A stretch of DNA of 64,000 bases from NCBI GenBank assembly GCA_934045905.1, contig OW203773.1:13503246-13567245 (forward strand), written 5' to 3'. This document shows, piece by piece, positions 9,743 through 20,057 of the stretch. The number at the start of each line of letters is the position of its first letter. Positions within the stretch are counted from its first letter, which is position 1. The notes beneath the pieces are model-generated. The model worked only from the letters and a program-made list of their open reading frames with translations, was not told where the DNA came from and did no database searches. A program made the position numbers and the translations under genes. This DNA comes from Leuctra nigra. Taxonomy: Eukaryota > Arthropoda > Insecta > Plecoptera > Leuctridae.

Positions 9743-11071
9743 ACCCCGAACATGATGTATGAAGATCATTCCTCCGCCGCTTCATCGGTGAAGATAGAAG
9801 TCGAAGAGCATCCTATCACCATCAAGTCCGAGAAAGATGACGAACCGACTTTCGAGCGCCACTTTGTTTATGTTAAAGAAGAACACGACTTGGACACCTT
9901 CGCACATTTTGAAGATCCTTTACTTAATATTCAACAAGAACAAGATATTTCAACTTCCGATGATACTGAAATGCCGATTGAACAAGAAATCGATGACAAT
10001 TCAGATTTAGAAGAAACTTATAGCTTTGATCAATATGTCACTTCTGGATCTCATTGTGTGGTGGAACAAGATACTCGAGACATTGTTGATAACGACAAGA
10101 CAACATCTGATTCTAACGAGTTGTTAAGAGATAGCGAACCTTGTTTGCAATGTCGGTATTGCGATGAAATCTTCACAGCTACCAAGATCTTTATCCAGCA
10201 TCTTCGAACTTGTGTCAAGAAACTTGAGGCCATACGAAGTGATGACGAAGTCGAACACAGTTCCGACATAATGACAATCGAGGATAATCAAACAACACTA
10301 ACAAAATACTGCATTAAACAAGAACAAAATGTTTTTTCATATTCCGAAGATATTGACATTATGATTAAACAAGAAATCGACGACACTTCACATTTAGAAG
10401 AAACTGACAGCTTTGGACAAGAATATGTCGCTTCTGAATCTGATTGTGTTGTGAAACAAGAAACAAATGATAAAGACATTGTTGTCGATGATAGCGAGAC
10501 GATGAATTCTGACACTTCCGAGTTGTTAAATAATCCCTATTTTGTATGCAGATACTGCGATGAACCATTCGAAGCCACTTCTATCTTCATCCAGCATGTT
10601 GAAACTTGTGTCAAGAACCCAGGGGCGAATAGAAGTGATGCACAAGCTGAACGCAGTTCCATCGTAATGACAATCGACAATCATCAATCGTCGCTAACAA
10701 AGTACCGCAAGAAAAACAATAAGATTGCGTATCAATGTAACCATTGCCGTAAATACTTCAGTATCGAAAAACATATGGCTCAACATATCGAGCAAAGATT
10801 GTCTGCCATTTGTCGATGTAAGATTTGTGACCTACCCTTTTGCTCTGTGTATAATTTGAGAGTGCATGAACGACTAAAACACAGGCCGTGGTGTGAAGAA
10901 TGTAATACGACTTTCGCAAGTGTTGCTCTCTTCAACAAACATAAGTTTTGTAATTTAAGCAACGGGACATTTAAATGCAAACTTTGTGCTCGTACGTATC
11001 GGAAACTTGCTTATGTTAAACGACATGTTATTAAACTGTGCCATGGGAGAGATGGGAAGGCCAAGACTTGA
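9743..11071 (+). CDS. THAP-zinc-finger gene 1, exon 3 (acidic linker and zinc fingers)
   Basis: The acceptor GATTTCAG is followed in phase by TPNMMYEDHSS. Exons 1-3 together encode 580 residues. The first 100 or so exon residues are acidic and carry SUMO-consensus psi-K-x-E sites (VKIE, IKSE, VKEE). A C2HC-type finger (CRYCDEIFTATKIFIQHLRTC) follows, then a duplicated linker-plus-finger module (IKQE, VKQE, CRYCDEPFEATSIF). The C-terminus has four more finger-like units: CNHC, CKICDLPFC...H...H, CEEC...H...C and CKLC...H...H. Family knowledge suggests a nuclear DNA-binding regulator. A start at the internal MMYEDH methionines would give a linker-and-finger protein without THAP. Genes 2 and 3 share this exon plan. 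Confidence 0.85.
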   Translation, partial: TPNMMYEDHSSAASSVKIEVEEHPITIKSEKDDEPTFERHFVYVKEEHDLDTFAHFEDPLLNIQQEQDISTSDDTEMPIEQEIDDNSDLEETYSFDQYVTSGSHCVVEQDTRDIVDNDKTTSDSNELLRDSEPCLQCRYCDEIFTATKIFIQHLRTCVKKLEAIRSDDEVEHSSDIMTIEDNQTTLTKYCIKQEQNVFSYSEDIDIMIKQEIDDTSHLEETDSFGQEYVASESDCVVKQETNDKDIVVDDSETMNSDTSELLNNPYFVCRYCDEPFEATSIFIQHVETCVKNPGANRSDAQAERSSIVMTIDNHQSSLTKYRKKNNKIAYQCNHCRKYFSIEKHMAQHIEQRLSAICRCKICDLPFCSVYNLRVHERLKHRPWCEECNTTFASVALFNKHKFCNLSNGTFKCKLCARTYRKLAYVKRHVIKLCHGRDGKAKT

Positions 11072-11408
11072 GATGCAGGCTTTGAAAATATTAACTTTCT
11101 TGAAAACGTGAAAAAGTTGAGTTAGGTACACCCATAAAACGGTATTTGAATGAAACCACTGATCTCCATGTACTTCCACTTCGTTGCGTGGATTGCGCAT
11201 TGAATCCCTTTAGCATTAGTCCCAGTGAAGTCGAAAATACATTAGGAAAATGTTCCTAAAATGTTCCTTTTCAAGGTCATCAATTTGTAACAGCCTTTTA
11301 CACGATCTAAATCATTTCTTAAATCACTTTGAATCAACTAAATCATTACACTAGTCATTAGTTTACTATTTAATGAACACGTTTTAGTTACATTAGTTAT
11401 AACCCCAT
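11072..11408. other. 3' flank of gene 1, nothing recognised
   Basis: The stretch after the stop codon is AT-rich with repeated AAATCA/TTAGT words. I see no clear AATAAA-type signal that I can assign to gene 1. Confidence 0.4.
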
Positions 11409-11805
11409 AAAAAAACACTCCGTGTAAAAATACCAGCCAAGTCTCTTCAACTATAAAAAAAATAGAATAAATCTAAAAATTCAGCACTGAAAAGTAGTGA
11501 TATCAAAAAATGAGCCAAGTCAAAACTTAATTTTAAAAACCAAAATATACTTGGCGCATCGTGTATATAAATAGTATAGAAGCATATACCAAAAATCAAA
11601 TGTACCTACCTAATTATATATAATATACCTATAACGCCCTTAAAAACGATGCGCCAAGTATATTTTGGTTTTTAAAATTAAGTTTTGACTTGGCTCATTT
11701 TTTGATATCACTACTTTTCAGTGCTGAATTTTTAGATTTATTCTATTTTTTTTATAGTTGAAGAGACTTGGCTGGTATTTTTACACGGAGTGTTTTTTTA
11801 TGGGG
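11409..11805. mobile_element. Long-arm foldback, family B, copy 1
   Basis: The arms of about 180 bp begin AACACTCCGTGTAAAAATACC and include CTTGGCGCATCG near the centre; the right arm is the near-exact complement. Other copies lie at 51285-52235 (with an insertion in the loop) and 54130-54525. No ORF. Confidence 0.85.
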
Positions 11806-11810
11806 ATATC

Positions 11811-12420
11811 ACTTATTTTTTTAGTTTATTTACACAACTTGTAACACACATCGGAGCAACAATGACTAAATACTTTTAAAAAATACGCCATTTCCGAATT
11901 GGTTAATACGAAAAATTGTGTTTGGTGCTCAATATACCTAAGCTTAAAGTGATATTCCATGAAGAATTGCGAAAGCTTCGTTCCAATCAGTCCAGCCGTT
12001 TTCGAGATATGGTATCACTTCCGGTTTTCAAAATGGCGACTGAAATAACTGCCACCTAGAATTTATTTCTATAAATGTTATGTATCATTATAAGCCTTCT
12101 GAATATGTAGTTATTGTAGTAAGAGGTCATTAAAATCTAGATCTTCATTTTCATGACGTCATTTCCGGTTTCGGTAATAGTACATCTCTACTTTAACTAC
12201 TGATATTCCATATAGACGACCGTCTGAATCATTTGGCGCTAGTTTCATTCCGATCGGTTTAGCCGTTTTTGAGATATGACGTCACTTCCGGTTTCAAAAT
12301 GGCGACTACCGGTTGGTTTTATAAAAAGGCACCTCAGACGCCAAAAGTGCACATGTGGTAAAAATTTCAGATCGATCGGCTAAGCCGTTTAGGCTGTGGC
12401 GGTGATAGCGGTGTTTCCTG
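11811..12420 (+). repeat. Interspersed repeat, family G, copy 1
   Basis: It contains the recurring phrases CGTTCCAATC, GCCGTTTTCGAGATATG, GACGTCA(C/T)TTCCGG and TTCAAAATGGCG. It sits directly after family B and before family C, as at 52240-52750. Non-coding. Confidence 0.65.
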
Positions 12421-12459
12421 ATATCATCTGAATCATCATCTAAAGATCAAAGTGGTGTA

Positions 12460-13141
12460 ATTTCACTGTTTTCTCGGCCCTCTAGCTCGCAAATGGTATA
12501 GCCTATTGTTCCCAAATTTGGTATATGTGGTGGGGTGGGCCCATGGGCGCCCGCAGGATTTCTGCCAGGTGGGGGCAGGTCAAGGAAAACAATACTTTAC
12601 GGGTTTAAGGGGGGTGTGGGGGGCGCGCCCCCCACCCAGGCCCGCAGGGCGTTTTTTGATTTTTGGACACTTTGAAATCAATTTTGAGACGTTTTGTGGT
12701 GTATTTTGTTGAAATATTCAATATTTTTTTAATTATTGCACTTTGGGGTGGTGGGGGACATGTTAAAAACTGCCCCGCAGGGCATTTTTTGGATTTTTTA
12801 CACTCTGAAATCAATTTTTTTTAGTTCTTTTGGTTACAAAATGATAATATACGTTAAACCCAATACAATTTTTATGTTTTCCTGACATCCAGGGGGGGGC
12901 AAGCGCCCCCCCTTGCCCCCCCCTGCGGGCGCCCATGGGTGGGCCATAGCTCAAAATTAAGATATTTTACAACAATGTGAGATTTTCCAATTTTATGATC
13001 CAGTAGGCCGAAAATGCCATGTTGTTGCTTACAGTAAAAGTAGTTGGTCTGGCTCCTTATTTTATTAGGCATTTACGGTATGTTGAGTGAGTGTGAGTGT
13101 ACAGTACGACTTGGCTGGGTGGAGCGACCGCTCCACTAGAT
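12460..13141 (+). repeat. Interspersed repeat, family C, copy 1 (split)
   Basis: The left part carries TCTCGGCCCTCTAGCTCGCAAA and the right part CCAGTAGGCCGAAAATGCC and GGAGCGACCGCTCCACTAG. A hAT-like element (12542-12937) splits it. Unsplit copies are at 51001-51280 (minus) and 53205-53470 (plus). Confidence 0.7.
12542..12937. mobile_element. hAT-like MITE in family C repeat
   Basis: The termini are CATGGGCGCCCGCAGG and its complement. The element is flanked by the perfect 8-bp duplication GGTGGGCC, and removing one copy restores the family C sequence seen elsewhere. The interior has GCCC(T)GCAGGGCG motifs. The GC-rich ORFs here are not genes. Confidence 0.85.
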
Positions 13142-13364
13142 TTGTTACAAATCCACAAAGTTATTACAGCGGCGACATAGAAAATGTTGACTTCACTCGC
13201 ATAGCATTGATAAGCAATCCACGTGTTATATATCAGTGAATGAAACAGATAAGCTGCTGGTCAGCTTCCTTGCCCATCAATCTTTGTCATTTTCAATGGA
13301 ATCAGAGCTCACCCACTAGAGTTAGATGACGGGTTAGGATAGACTTCATCGGATGATGCATCAC

Positions 13365-13925
13365 ATGATGCATCACTTTATAAAACACAAAATCCTAACA
13401 ACACACAGCCTGTACATATACGAATGCACACTCAATACTAAGAAGAACATACAACAACATACACTCAACGAACATATACACTCACACGACACAAGAATAA
13501 AATCACACGTTCACACAACAAACTATAGAACAAAACAAACACAAAAATACTCAAAATATATCAAATGTAAGCTGTACAACAAACTACCTGAAAACATAAA
13601 AAATATTACAGATATTAATAGATTTAAGTATTTACTCAAGACATTTCTAGTGCAAAAGGCTTATTATTCGCTAGAAGAATATATGAATGAATGAAATAAT
13701 GAATAAATGGAACCATGTATATTGAACGATCGACTATTTAACATAGAAACGGTACCTACTCTTAGCATAAAAATATATATATTTTTTTCTTTTAACTATT
13801 AGCAATATTTTAGCAATATGATATTCCATACACCCTGAACAAAGCATATCTATGCTTAAGGGTCTCATGCATTGTACTTGTACCTTGTCTATTGGAAATA
13901 AACTTACTTACTTACTTACTTACTT
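13365..13925 (+). mobile_element. 5'-truncated non-LTR retrotransposon (3' end)
   Basis: An open frame to 13694 encodes the C-terminal tail typical of jockey/CR1-like reverse transcriptases: LYIYEC, HSHDTR, a basic stretch, then KCKLYNKLPENIKNI and a final F-K-Y-L-L-K-T-F. A short 3' UTR ends in a tandem ACTT repeat (13905-13925), as in many such elements. The RT core is missing, so this is a dead-on-arrival insertion. The ATG at the start is fortuitous. Confidence 0.75.
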
Positions 13926-15369
13926 TTTCAGCCAATCCATTTCTTTCAAATACCGTATTATTATTTGTTGAGTGTACCTATGCTAGTTGTCAACTATTTC
14001 ACGTTTTAAAAAGTGTATTCTCTTTGGGCTTTTTATGGGGATGGAAGGAACTGAAAACTGTGTGTAGGTTTTCAATTCAGCAACTAACTTCGCAACATTG
14101 CTCGTATTTGTGTATTAAAAGCACATTTACAAGTTTTTTTCTGAAGAACAATTGAAGCCGGTGAAACCCATTTAATTTATGTACTACTATTAATTTTCAA
14201 TGTACAATTTTAAGACAATTTTAAAATCAAAATATCTTTATTTTTCTGAAAACAACAAGTAAACACAATGCAAGTATGGGTAGTGTTGCCCTGTTTGTAT
14301 GCTTCTGGTGGCCCTGAAAAAGGCTGAAAGCGATGTTTCTCTAACTACTGGCATCTTTAAGCAGAGAGTGGCATTATACAAAATCATAAAAAATTATTAC
14401 TGCCAATACTTGTTTTTTTGTCAACTTTAGGCTCTAAAATGTTATAAAAGTATGATCTCTAATTTCTGCCGAACCTTAATTGTAACTGTACGATTCATTC
14501 GTTCAATTCATGAATCATTATACATTGTATTGCGGTGCTAATAGGTTAGGGAACTGTGAAATAGTGGTATGTACTCCAATATTATTGTCTTCGTAGATGA
14601 CATTTTTCTATGTGAAATAATGGAGAGAGGTTTTTAGAGTGTAAGGCGGTGACATACAAAGAATGTGGATCAAAGAATTGTGAGATTTGTGCAGAAAACC
14701 ATTAACTCTTATTATTTGAAAAATGAGTAAGAACGGTCAATAAATTCGCTCGATACTTCGTCTGGCAAAGTGCTAACCCGGAAGAAACCTGAAAATTAAA
14801 TTTTATTATTTCACTAACTCCAAGAAATTGAGTACCTAATTATCAAAACTTACAAATGGTATTTAATGATTTTCTGTGCCTATGATGTGAGAGTTATATG
14901 AAAATTAAAATGACATAGGTACTCAGATGAAATTCTTTTTCAGAGCTGATACATTGTTTGCTCTACCTCAATTAGTTTGTTTGTTTCGTTTGGATGGCCC
15001 CACTTAATAAAAGTATTTTGGCCAGTTTCGATTTCAATTTGATCTTGAATTTCACTCAATACGACCATTCAATTAGAATTAGATGGTAGATAATACATGT
15101 GATAGATTAGTTAAAATTAGAGTTGCACTAAAAGACTAATATTTTAGCCGATGCTAATAGATTTCGGTAAGTAATAGTAACTAGCTGTCTGAGCACATTG
15201 TGGTTCAATGGCGATGAATCTCCACGCTAACCACGACCTCCCGGGAACGTGGCAGCACGAAGACTCACCTCACCTCAATTAGCTCTGAACTATAATATCA
15301 AAACACAGTAAAACCGATAAAAAGTATGTAAAAAAATCAATAAAGTATTAGGTATAAACACTAACTTCT
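13926..15369. other. Intergenic DNA between genes 1 and 2, no gene identified
   Basis: AT-rich sequence with no long ORF, no recognisable RNA gene and no clear terminal repeats. A minor pyrimidine-tract/exon-like signal at 14944-15007 was considered and rejected. Confidence 0.45.
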
Positions 15370-15443
15370 TTATTTCCATTTTAAGTTGTTGCTCCAGTTC
15401 CCATCAGCATCATCTTCACTCAAAAGCAATAACCTTCTCATAT
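15370..15443 (-). CDS. Possible terminal coding exon, minus strand
   Basis: On the minus strand GGCTATTTCAG is followed by 2 bases completing an upstream codon, then 23 codons and TAA. The peptide starts MRRLLLLSEDDADGNWSN. AATAAA overlaps the stop region, which would fit a last exon. It lies just upstream of conserved block copy 2, like the 1456-1560 candidate before block 1, but the two peptides are unrelated. Short length makes chance occurrence plausible. Confidence 0.3.
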
Positions 15444-15539
15444 CTGAAATAGCCAAGTTGTTGAGTAGTCAGTTGACAATATTAAAATTTTAAAATATGT
15501 CCTGTGCAACCGTTGCAACCGTCCACACGGAGACAACTT

Positions 15540-15680
15540 GTTTAACACAGTGAGATGCTCCTGTGAGAGTTTCGCGATGAAGTACGATGCCACCTTCATT
15601 TTGACCGGGGCTTGTTTTGCTTTCAGGCTTTCAGTTAAGTCAGCTGTTATTGTCAATGTCAGATTTGTGTTGGTGAAAGT
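15540..15680 (+). promoter_or_regulatory. Conserved upstream block, copy 2
   Basis: GAGATGCTCCTGTGAGAG, GATGCCACCTTCATTTT and GTCAGATTTGTGTT align with the blocks upstream of genes 1 and 3. It lies about 270 bp before the ATG of the decayed THAP exon. It probably represents the duplicated promoter/5' leader. Confidence 0.45.
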
Positions 15681-15810
15681 AGGTTAGAAGGATCGGAAAT
15701 GTTTATCTACTAATTATTCAATTATAACAACTAAATCACGGCACTCTGCAGTAATATGTTTCACAAATGTACTGTACGGTTTACAATAGTTTACTTTGAG
15801 TGTTTACAGA

Positions 15811-16195
15811 ATGTCAGATAAGGTTTCTAAGCACTCATTTTTGAAGAGGTATTTTGGTTTTGTATGTTGTGTGCCTGGATGAAAGAAGAATACAAGACAT
15901 TAATAATACGTTAATTTCTTTTCATCAATTTCCAAAAGATGAGTTAGCAAGACCAGAATGGATAGTGAATCGCACAGAAAACTCAGACAAATTTAGCACT
16001 TGGTCCCCGACAAGATAGTCACAGAATATGTGAAACTCATTAAAATACCTACCAGTGTCAAGAAGAAACCTAAAGATAAGCTTCCGTACATCTTTCCCAA
16101 CAAAAAATATCTTATTCACAGCTTGCCAAGTTCACCAGAGCCTAAGAATGTACTGAAAAGAGGTTCGTTGATCCCTATGTCAAGCTCAACGGTCA
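15811..16195 (+). pseudogene. Gene 2 decayed THAP-domain exon
   Basis: THAP landmarks appear in order but in different frames: MSDK...FVCCVPG then a stop where a C ligand is expected, FHQFPKDELARPEW, NRTENSDKFSTWSP, SHRICETH (the C-x2-H pair) followed by a stop, and NVLKRGSLIP (the equivalent of KKTAVPS). At least three frame breaks are needed to connect them, so this exon cannot encode a THAP domain now. It starts at the position corresponding to gene 1 exon 1 relative to the upstream block. A foldback has inserted at its 3' end. Confidence 0.65.
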
Positions 16196-16372
16196 GTGAC
16201 AGGCAAAGATGAACCCGCTCTAGCATGGACCGGCCTACCTGGGTCCTGATTCAACAACTCCAGGGTCGCCTAGCAATTTGTAAAAAATTGCTAGGCGACC
16301 GCAATGGAGTTGTAGAATGAGGTCCCTGGCCATGTTAAACTGGGTTCATCTTTGCCTGTCCTCGACCGTAGT
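16196..16372. mobile_element. Foldback MITE at end of THAP relic
   Basis: GTGACAGGCAAAGATGAACCC-type arms face each other around GGTCGCCTAGCAATTT and its complement. Non-coding; it disrupts the tail of the gene 2 THAP relic. Confidence 0.8.
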
Positions 16373-16904
16373 GATAGTTCTACATTATTACATAACTCGT
16401 TATAGCATAGGTACTATAAGGTTACCGTCCCAGTTCTCGTACATGTCCCTAATCTCAATCACACCATTAATACTCCATTAACCATTAAACTCCACCACTT
16501 TAACTTTGAATTTCTCAAGTGGACGAGATTAGGGGCAGTGGTTTTTTTCTCATTTAAACTGTAAAATAACTTTTCTCAACTCACCCTGCCAGCATTGACC
16601 AATCAGAATCAGAAATAAATCTTCAATACCTATCTAATTTATCATATGGAATGCATTAAAGTTGTTATATTCCACAAACAGTTGTTTTAAGTTTAACAAA
16701 TAGTTTATGCTGAATTGTGCTAAAGGTTTTAACAAGAACTAGTACACTGACCCTACATCGGTTATTCTGATCACAAAACGTATTTCATTTACAGATCACA
16801 GCCATGTGTTGCACAATGAACTCACAACATCCCTAGATACAGCTGAACGAGATGAACAAAACTCTGGACCAAGTAATATCATTTGAATAGAAAATACCTA
16901 ACTT
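16373..16904. other. Gene 2 intronic remnant
   Basis: AT-rich sequence. The motif GTGTTGCAC(A/G)ATGAA near 16808 recurs at about 26233 before gene 3, which supports a shared ancestry of the two introns. Nothing else is recognised. Confidence 0.4.
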
Positions 16905-17103
16905 AGGACCTAAAGTGACCCGCATCCGATCTGTGGATTGGGATTTTCTTGAAAAACAGGTATTTTACGAACCCCTTAGTGAGCTCAACCCAAGAGAAGG
17001 TTCGGCATTACAATGGGGCATGGTGCGCACGCAGGTAAAGTAGGGGACGGGAAAATAAAATGACCCTTTTCCAATCCACAGATCGTCTGCTGGTCACTTA
17101 ACC
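16905..17103. mobile_element. Short-TIR MITE
   Basis: GATCTGTGGATTGG near the left and CCAATCCACAGATCG near the right are inverted. They are framed by AAGTGACC and GGTCACTT. Non-coding. Confidence 0.6.
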
Positions 17104-17123
17104 TAATAAATTTTGGTCTAATT

Positions 17124-17681
17124 CAGGGGTCGGCAACCTGCGGCTCCTTGGTGGTTCTTGAATGGCTCTTTAATTTAAATAAAGATCAGGAATCGAAAAA
17201 TTTTAAAATTCTGAAAAACCGCCCTGCGGGGCAACATTTGGAAGGTTATTTGGTTCAGTTTGTTTATTTAAAAAGTACCAGAATCACTTTTCAATTGTTG
17301 AAATTCTAAAAAAACGCCCTGCGAAGCAACAATTGGGTGGTTATTTGATTCAGTTTGTTTATTTAAAAAGTACCAGAATCACTTTTAAATTGTCGAAACT
17401 CTAAAAATAAACGCCCTGCGGGGCAACAATTGGAAGGTTATTTGTTTCAATTTCAACATTTTAGAGTTCCAGAATCACTTTTTAAATTGTTGAATTTAAA
17501 AAAAAAATCGCCCTGCGTGGCAATACTTGGGAGGTCTCGACAAAATATCAAAATAAAATAGTAATTCAATATACTATTTTCGGTGTTTTATTATTTGATT
17601 GCCACTACTGCGGCTCCCGTTATAATCTAATTTATAAATTTTTGAGAAATTGGCTCCACCAAAAAAGGTTGCTGACCCCTG
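17124..17681. mobile_element. hAT-like MITE with internal tandem repeats
   Basis: The ends are CAGGGGTCGGCAACCTGCGG and GGTTGCTGACCCCTG, flanked by the perfect 8-bp duplication GTCTAATT. The interior holds about three tandem units of roughly 115 bp, each with GCCCTGCGGGGCAAC and a TTTAAAAAGTACCAGAATCA segment. No transposase. Confidence 0.9.
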
Positions 17682-18101
17682 GTCTAATTAGTGCCTCTGA
17701 ATAAAGATCGTGCTTCATGGGTGTGGGGGGGTCACACCTTTATGGGACACAGTGTGACAGGGGCAAGTAATGGGGGAGGGGGGGGGGGGGGGGTGTCATT
17801 GGGGTGTCTCATATTGATATAGGTTTATAAATAAATACCATAGGTATTCCTGAGACCTTATTTACCCCAAGAATTTTAGAACGGACTGCAATGTTCGTAA
17901 TTTGATTCTTGTCAAGTTGGCATTCCTACCTTCATACGCACCTGATCGATGTTCTACCTTGTTGTTCCTAAGGGATTGCATAGAAAGAGGCTATTTGCTA
18001 TCACTGTTGTTGACATAAAAGCCAGTGCAATTCACCTTTATGAATCTCTACAAGTCTCAACAGTCAAAAGTCATATTAAGCTCCGAACTTCTCAATTTCA
18101 G
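17682..18101. other. Sequence upstream of gene 2 zinc-finger exon
   Basis: Contains a G homopolymer near 17775-17793. The frame of the zinc-finger exon stays open upstream to 17949, but homology with genes 1 and 3 begins only after the acceptor at 18100-18101, so this part is best read as intron. Confidence 0.5.
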
Positions 18102-18962
18102 AGCCGAAACGCAATGTACGAGGATCATTCTTATGCCGCTGCAATGCCAATGCCATCGGTGAAATTAGAAGTCGAAGAATATCCAATCAGCATCAAGACT
18201 GAGAAAGATGACGAACCCACTTTTGAACGTCACTTCGTATTTCTACCAGAAGAACTTGCCTTGGACATACCTGCATATTCTGAAGATCCTTTTCTAAATA
18301 TTAAACAAGAACCTGATTTCTTTGAAAGCATTTCAACGTCCGAAGATATTGAAATGCAGATTAAACAAGAAATCGACGATACGTCAAATTTAGAAGAAAC
18401 TTACAACGTCTTTGGCCAAGATCAATCTGTCAACTATGAATCTGTTTGTGTAGTGAAACAAGAAACAAATGACGGAGACAATTTTGTAGACGATAACAAG
18501 ACGACACAGTTAAATGATAGGAAACCTAGTTTCAAATGTCTATTTTGCGATAAAACTTTCACAACCACCAATATCTTTATTCAACATGTTCAAAATTGTA
18601 TCAAAAAACCAGCGGTAAAAATGCGCAGCTCAAAAATTGTTTGCAGTTCCCGCAAAATAACATTCGAGTGTCAATCGGCCCTTACAAAGCAGCTCAGGAG
18701 CTACAGGAATGCATTTCAATGTAGTCAATGCCACAACTCCTTCAAGTTAAGAGAACATTTGGTTCGCCACAATGAGCTGAGGTTGTCAGCGAGTCGTCGA
18801 TGCAGGATTTGTGATCTAGGATTTTGCTCTGTGCCTTTATTGATAAAACACAAACGGCAAAAGCAGAAGTGTGCTCCTCCGGTTCAGTGTGAGACATGTA
18901 AAAAGGTTTTTGCAGATGATTCTTTTCTGAACCAGCATAAGATTAGTCATTTGTCTTCATAG
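18102..18962 (+). CDS. Gene 2 zinc-finger exon
   Basis: After the acceptor CTCAATTTCAG the frame reads SRNAMYEDHSYAA, aligned with MMYEDH of gene 1 and MYDDQ of gene 3. The linker carries psi-K-x-E sites (VKLE, IKTE, IKQE twice, VKQE). A C2HC finger (CLFCDKTFTTTNIFIQHVQNC) is followed by CSQC...H, CRICDLGFC...H...C and a C2H2 finger (CETC...H...H). The exon has no internal stop, although its THAP exon is destroyed; translation from the ATG at 18114 would give a finger-only protein. The stop TAG comes from a hAT-like insertion; the pre-insertion frame would have run six codons further (HFSSSM). Expression is not shown by sequence alone. Confidence 0.75.
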   Translation, partial: SRNAMYEDHSYAAAMPMPSVKLEVEEYPISIKTEKDDEPTFERHFVFLPEELALDIPAYSEDPFLNIKQEPDFFESISTSEDIEMQIKQEIDDTSNLEETYNVFGQDQSVNYESVCVVKQETNDGDNFVDDNKTTQLNDRKPSFKCLFCDKTFTTTNIFIQHVQNCIKKPAVKMRSSKIVCSSRKITFECQSALTKQLRSYRNAFQCSQCHNSFKLREHLVRHNELRLSASRRCRICDLGFCSVPLLIKHKRQKQKCAPPVQCETCKKVFADDSFLNQHKISHLSS

Positions 18963-20023
18963 GCGTGCGCAGGAGAAATCATTAGGGGGGGAGGGGGGGG
19001 GGGGCAACATGGGCGCCGGTAGGATTAATGACAGGGGGGAAGGTCGAAGAAAAAAATTGCCACGGGTGTAGGGGGGCCCCACCTTGCCCCGCAGGGCGTT
19101 TTTTGGTTTTTTGACTCTTTGAAAACAATTTTGAGACGTTCTGAGGAGCATTTTCTTTACAAATTAATTTTTTTTAATTTTACACACCTTTTCAATAGGG
19201 GGAGGGGGGCACATTCGGACGATTTTTTTCTTTTGCATATAAGATTGTTGTTGTAAAGAGGAATGAATTTATTTTTGTTGTTTATATAAGTTTAATATAT
19301 TATCTTTAAATTGCTTTCTAAGCAATTTTGACAATATTTATATTTAAATATAATAATTGCATTTTTAAAAAATGCTTTTTTGTCCAAATGTGCCCCACCG
19401 GTGGGGCAGATTCGGACATAACGTAATTTGCATTGAAAAACAATTAAAAAATTTCTGCTGTGTTACAGCTGCTCTTCTCAAACTACATAGGAACAAGGTA
19501 CACACTGATGCCAACTTTATGTATTTATTTGAAATTTTTACATAAAATTACAATTGTAATGTACATGCCCCAAAACCTGGCCCGGCAGAGCGTTTTAATA
19601 TTTTGGCACTTCAAAATGATTTTGAGACGTTTTAAGGTGCATTTTGTTCCCAAAATTTTATTTTTCACGACACATAAATTGATATGAAAGGGGGTTTGGG
19701 GGCGAAGCCCCTGAGAAAATATTCTTTGAATGTCACACATATTAGAGCAATTTTGATGCATATTAAAAATACATTTTTAGGGGGAAAACCTTTTATGAAA
19801 TTCATGAAAAATTTGTGTTTTTGGAAAGACCTTTTAGGTATTGTTTTCCAAAATATTGTGTACTTGATTCCAGTGATTTGAGCAACTCCAGTCTGCCCTG
19901 CAGGGAGATTTTTTTGTTTCATTTGAAAACAAAATTTTGACACTATGATGACCACATTTTATAATTTTTTAGTTGAGGCTGACCCCCCCCCCCCCCCCCC
20001 CCCCCCTCGTGCTCACGCCTATG
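18958..20023. mobile_element. hAT-like element inserted at the gene 2 stop codon
   Basis: The ends are CATAGGCGTGCGCAGG and CTCACGCCTATG, flanked by the 8-bp duplication TTTGTCTT (18950-18957 and 20024-20031). The interior has G and C homopolymers, GCCCCGCAGGGCG-type words and an inner pair CACATTCGGAC/GATTCGGACA around 19209-19420. Small ORFs inside are not genes. The first bases of the element supply the gene 2 stop. Confidence 0.85.
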
Positions 20024-20057
20024 TTTGTCTTCGCATTTTTCCTCGAGTATGTGATAA

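Noticed and set aside
13892..14155. 87-codon ORF starting in an ACTT repeat
   Set aside because: It starts in the 3' tail of a truncated retrotransposon and resembles no protein.
14944..15007. Exon-like frame after TTCTTTTTCAG with a nearby AATAAA
   Set aside because: Only 21 codons; such a signal is expected by chance in AT-rich DNA and there is no partner exon.
17949..18101. N-terminal 51-codon extension of the gene 2 zinc-finger frame
   Set aside because: Homology to genes 1 and 3 begins exactly after the acceptor at 18101; the extension is probably intron sequence that happens to be open.
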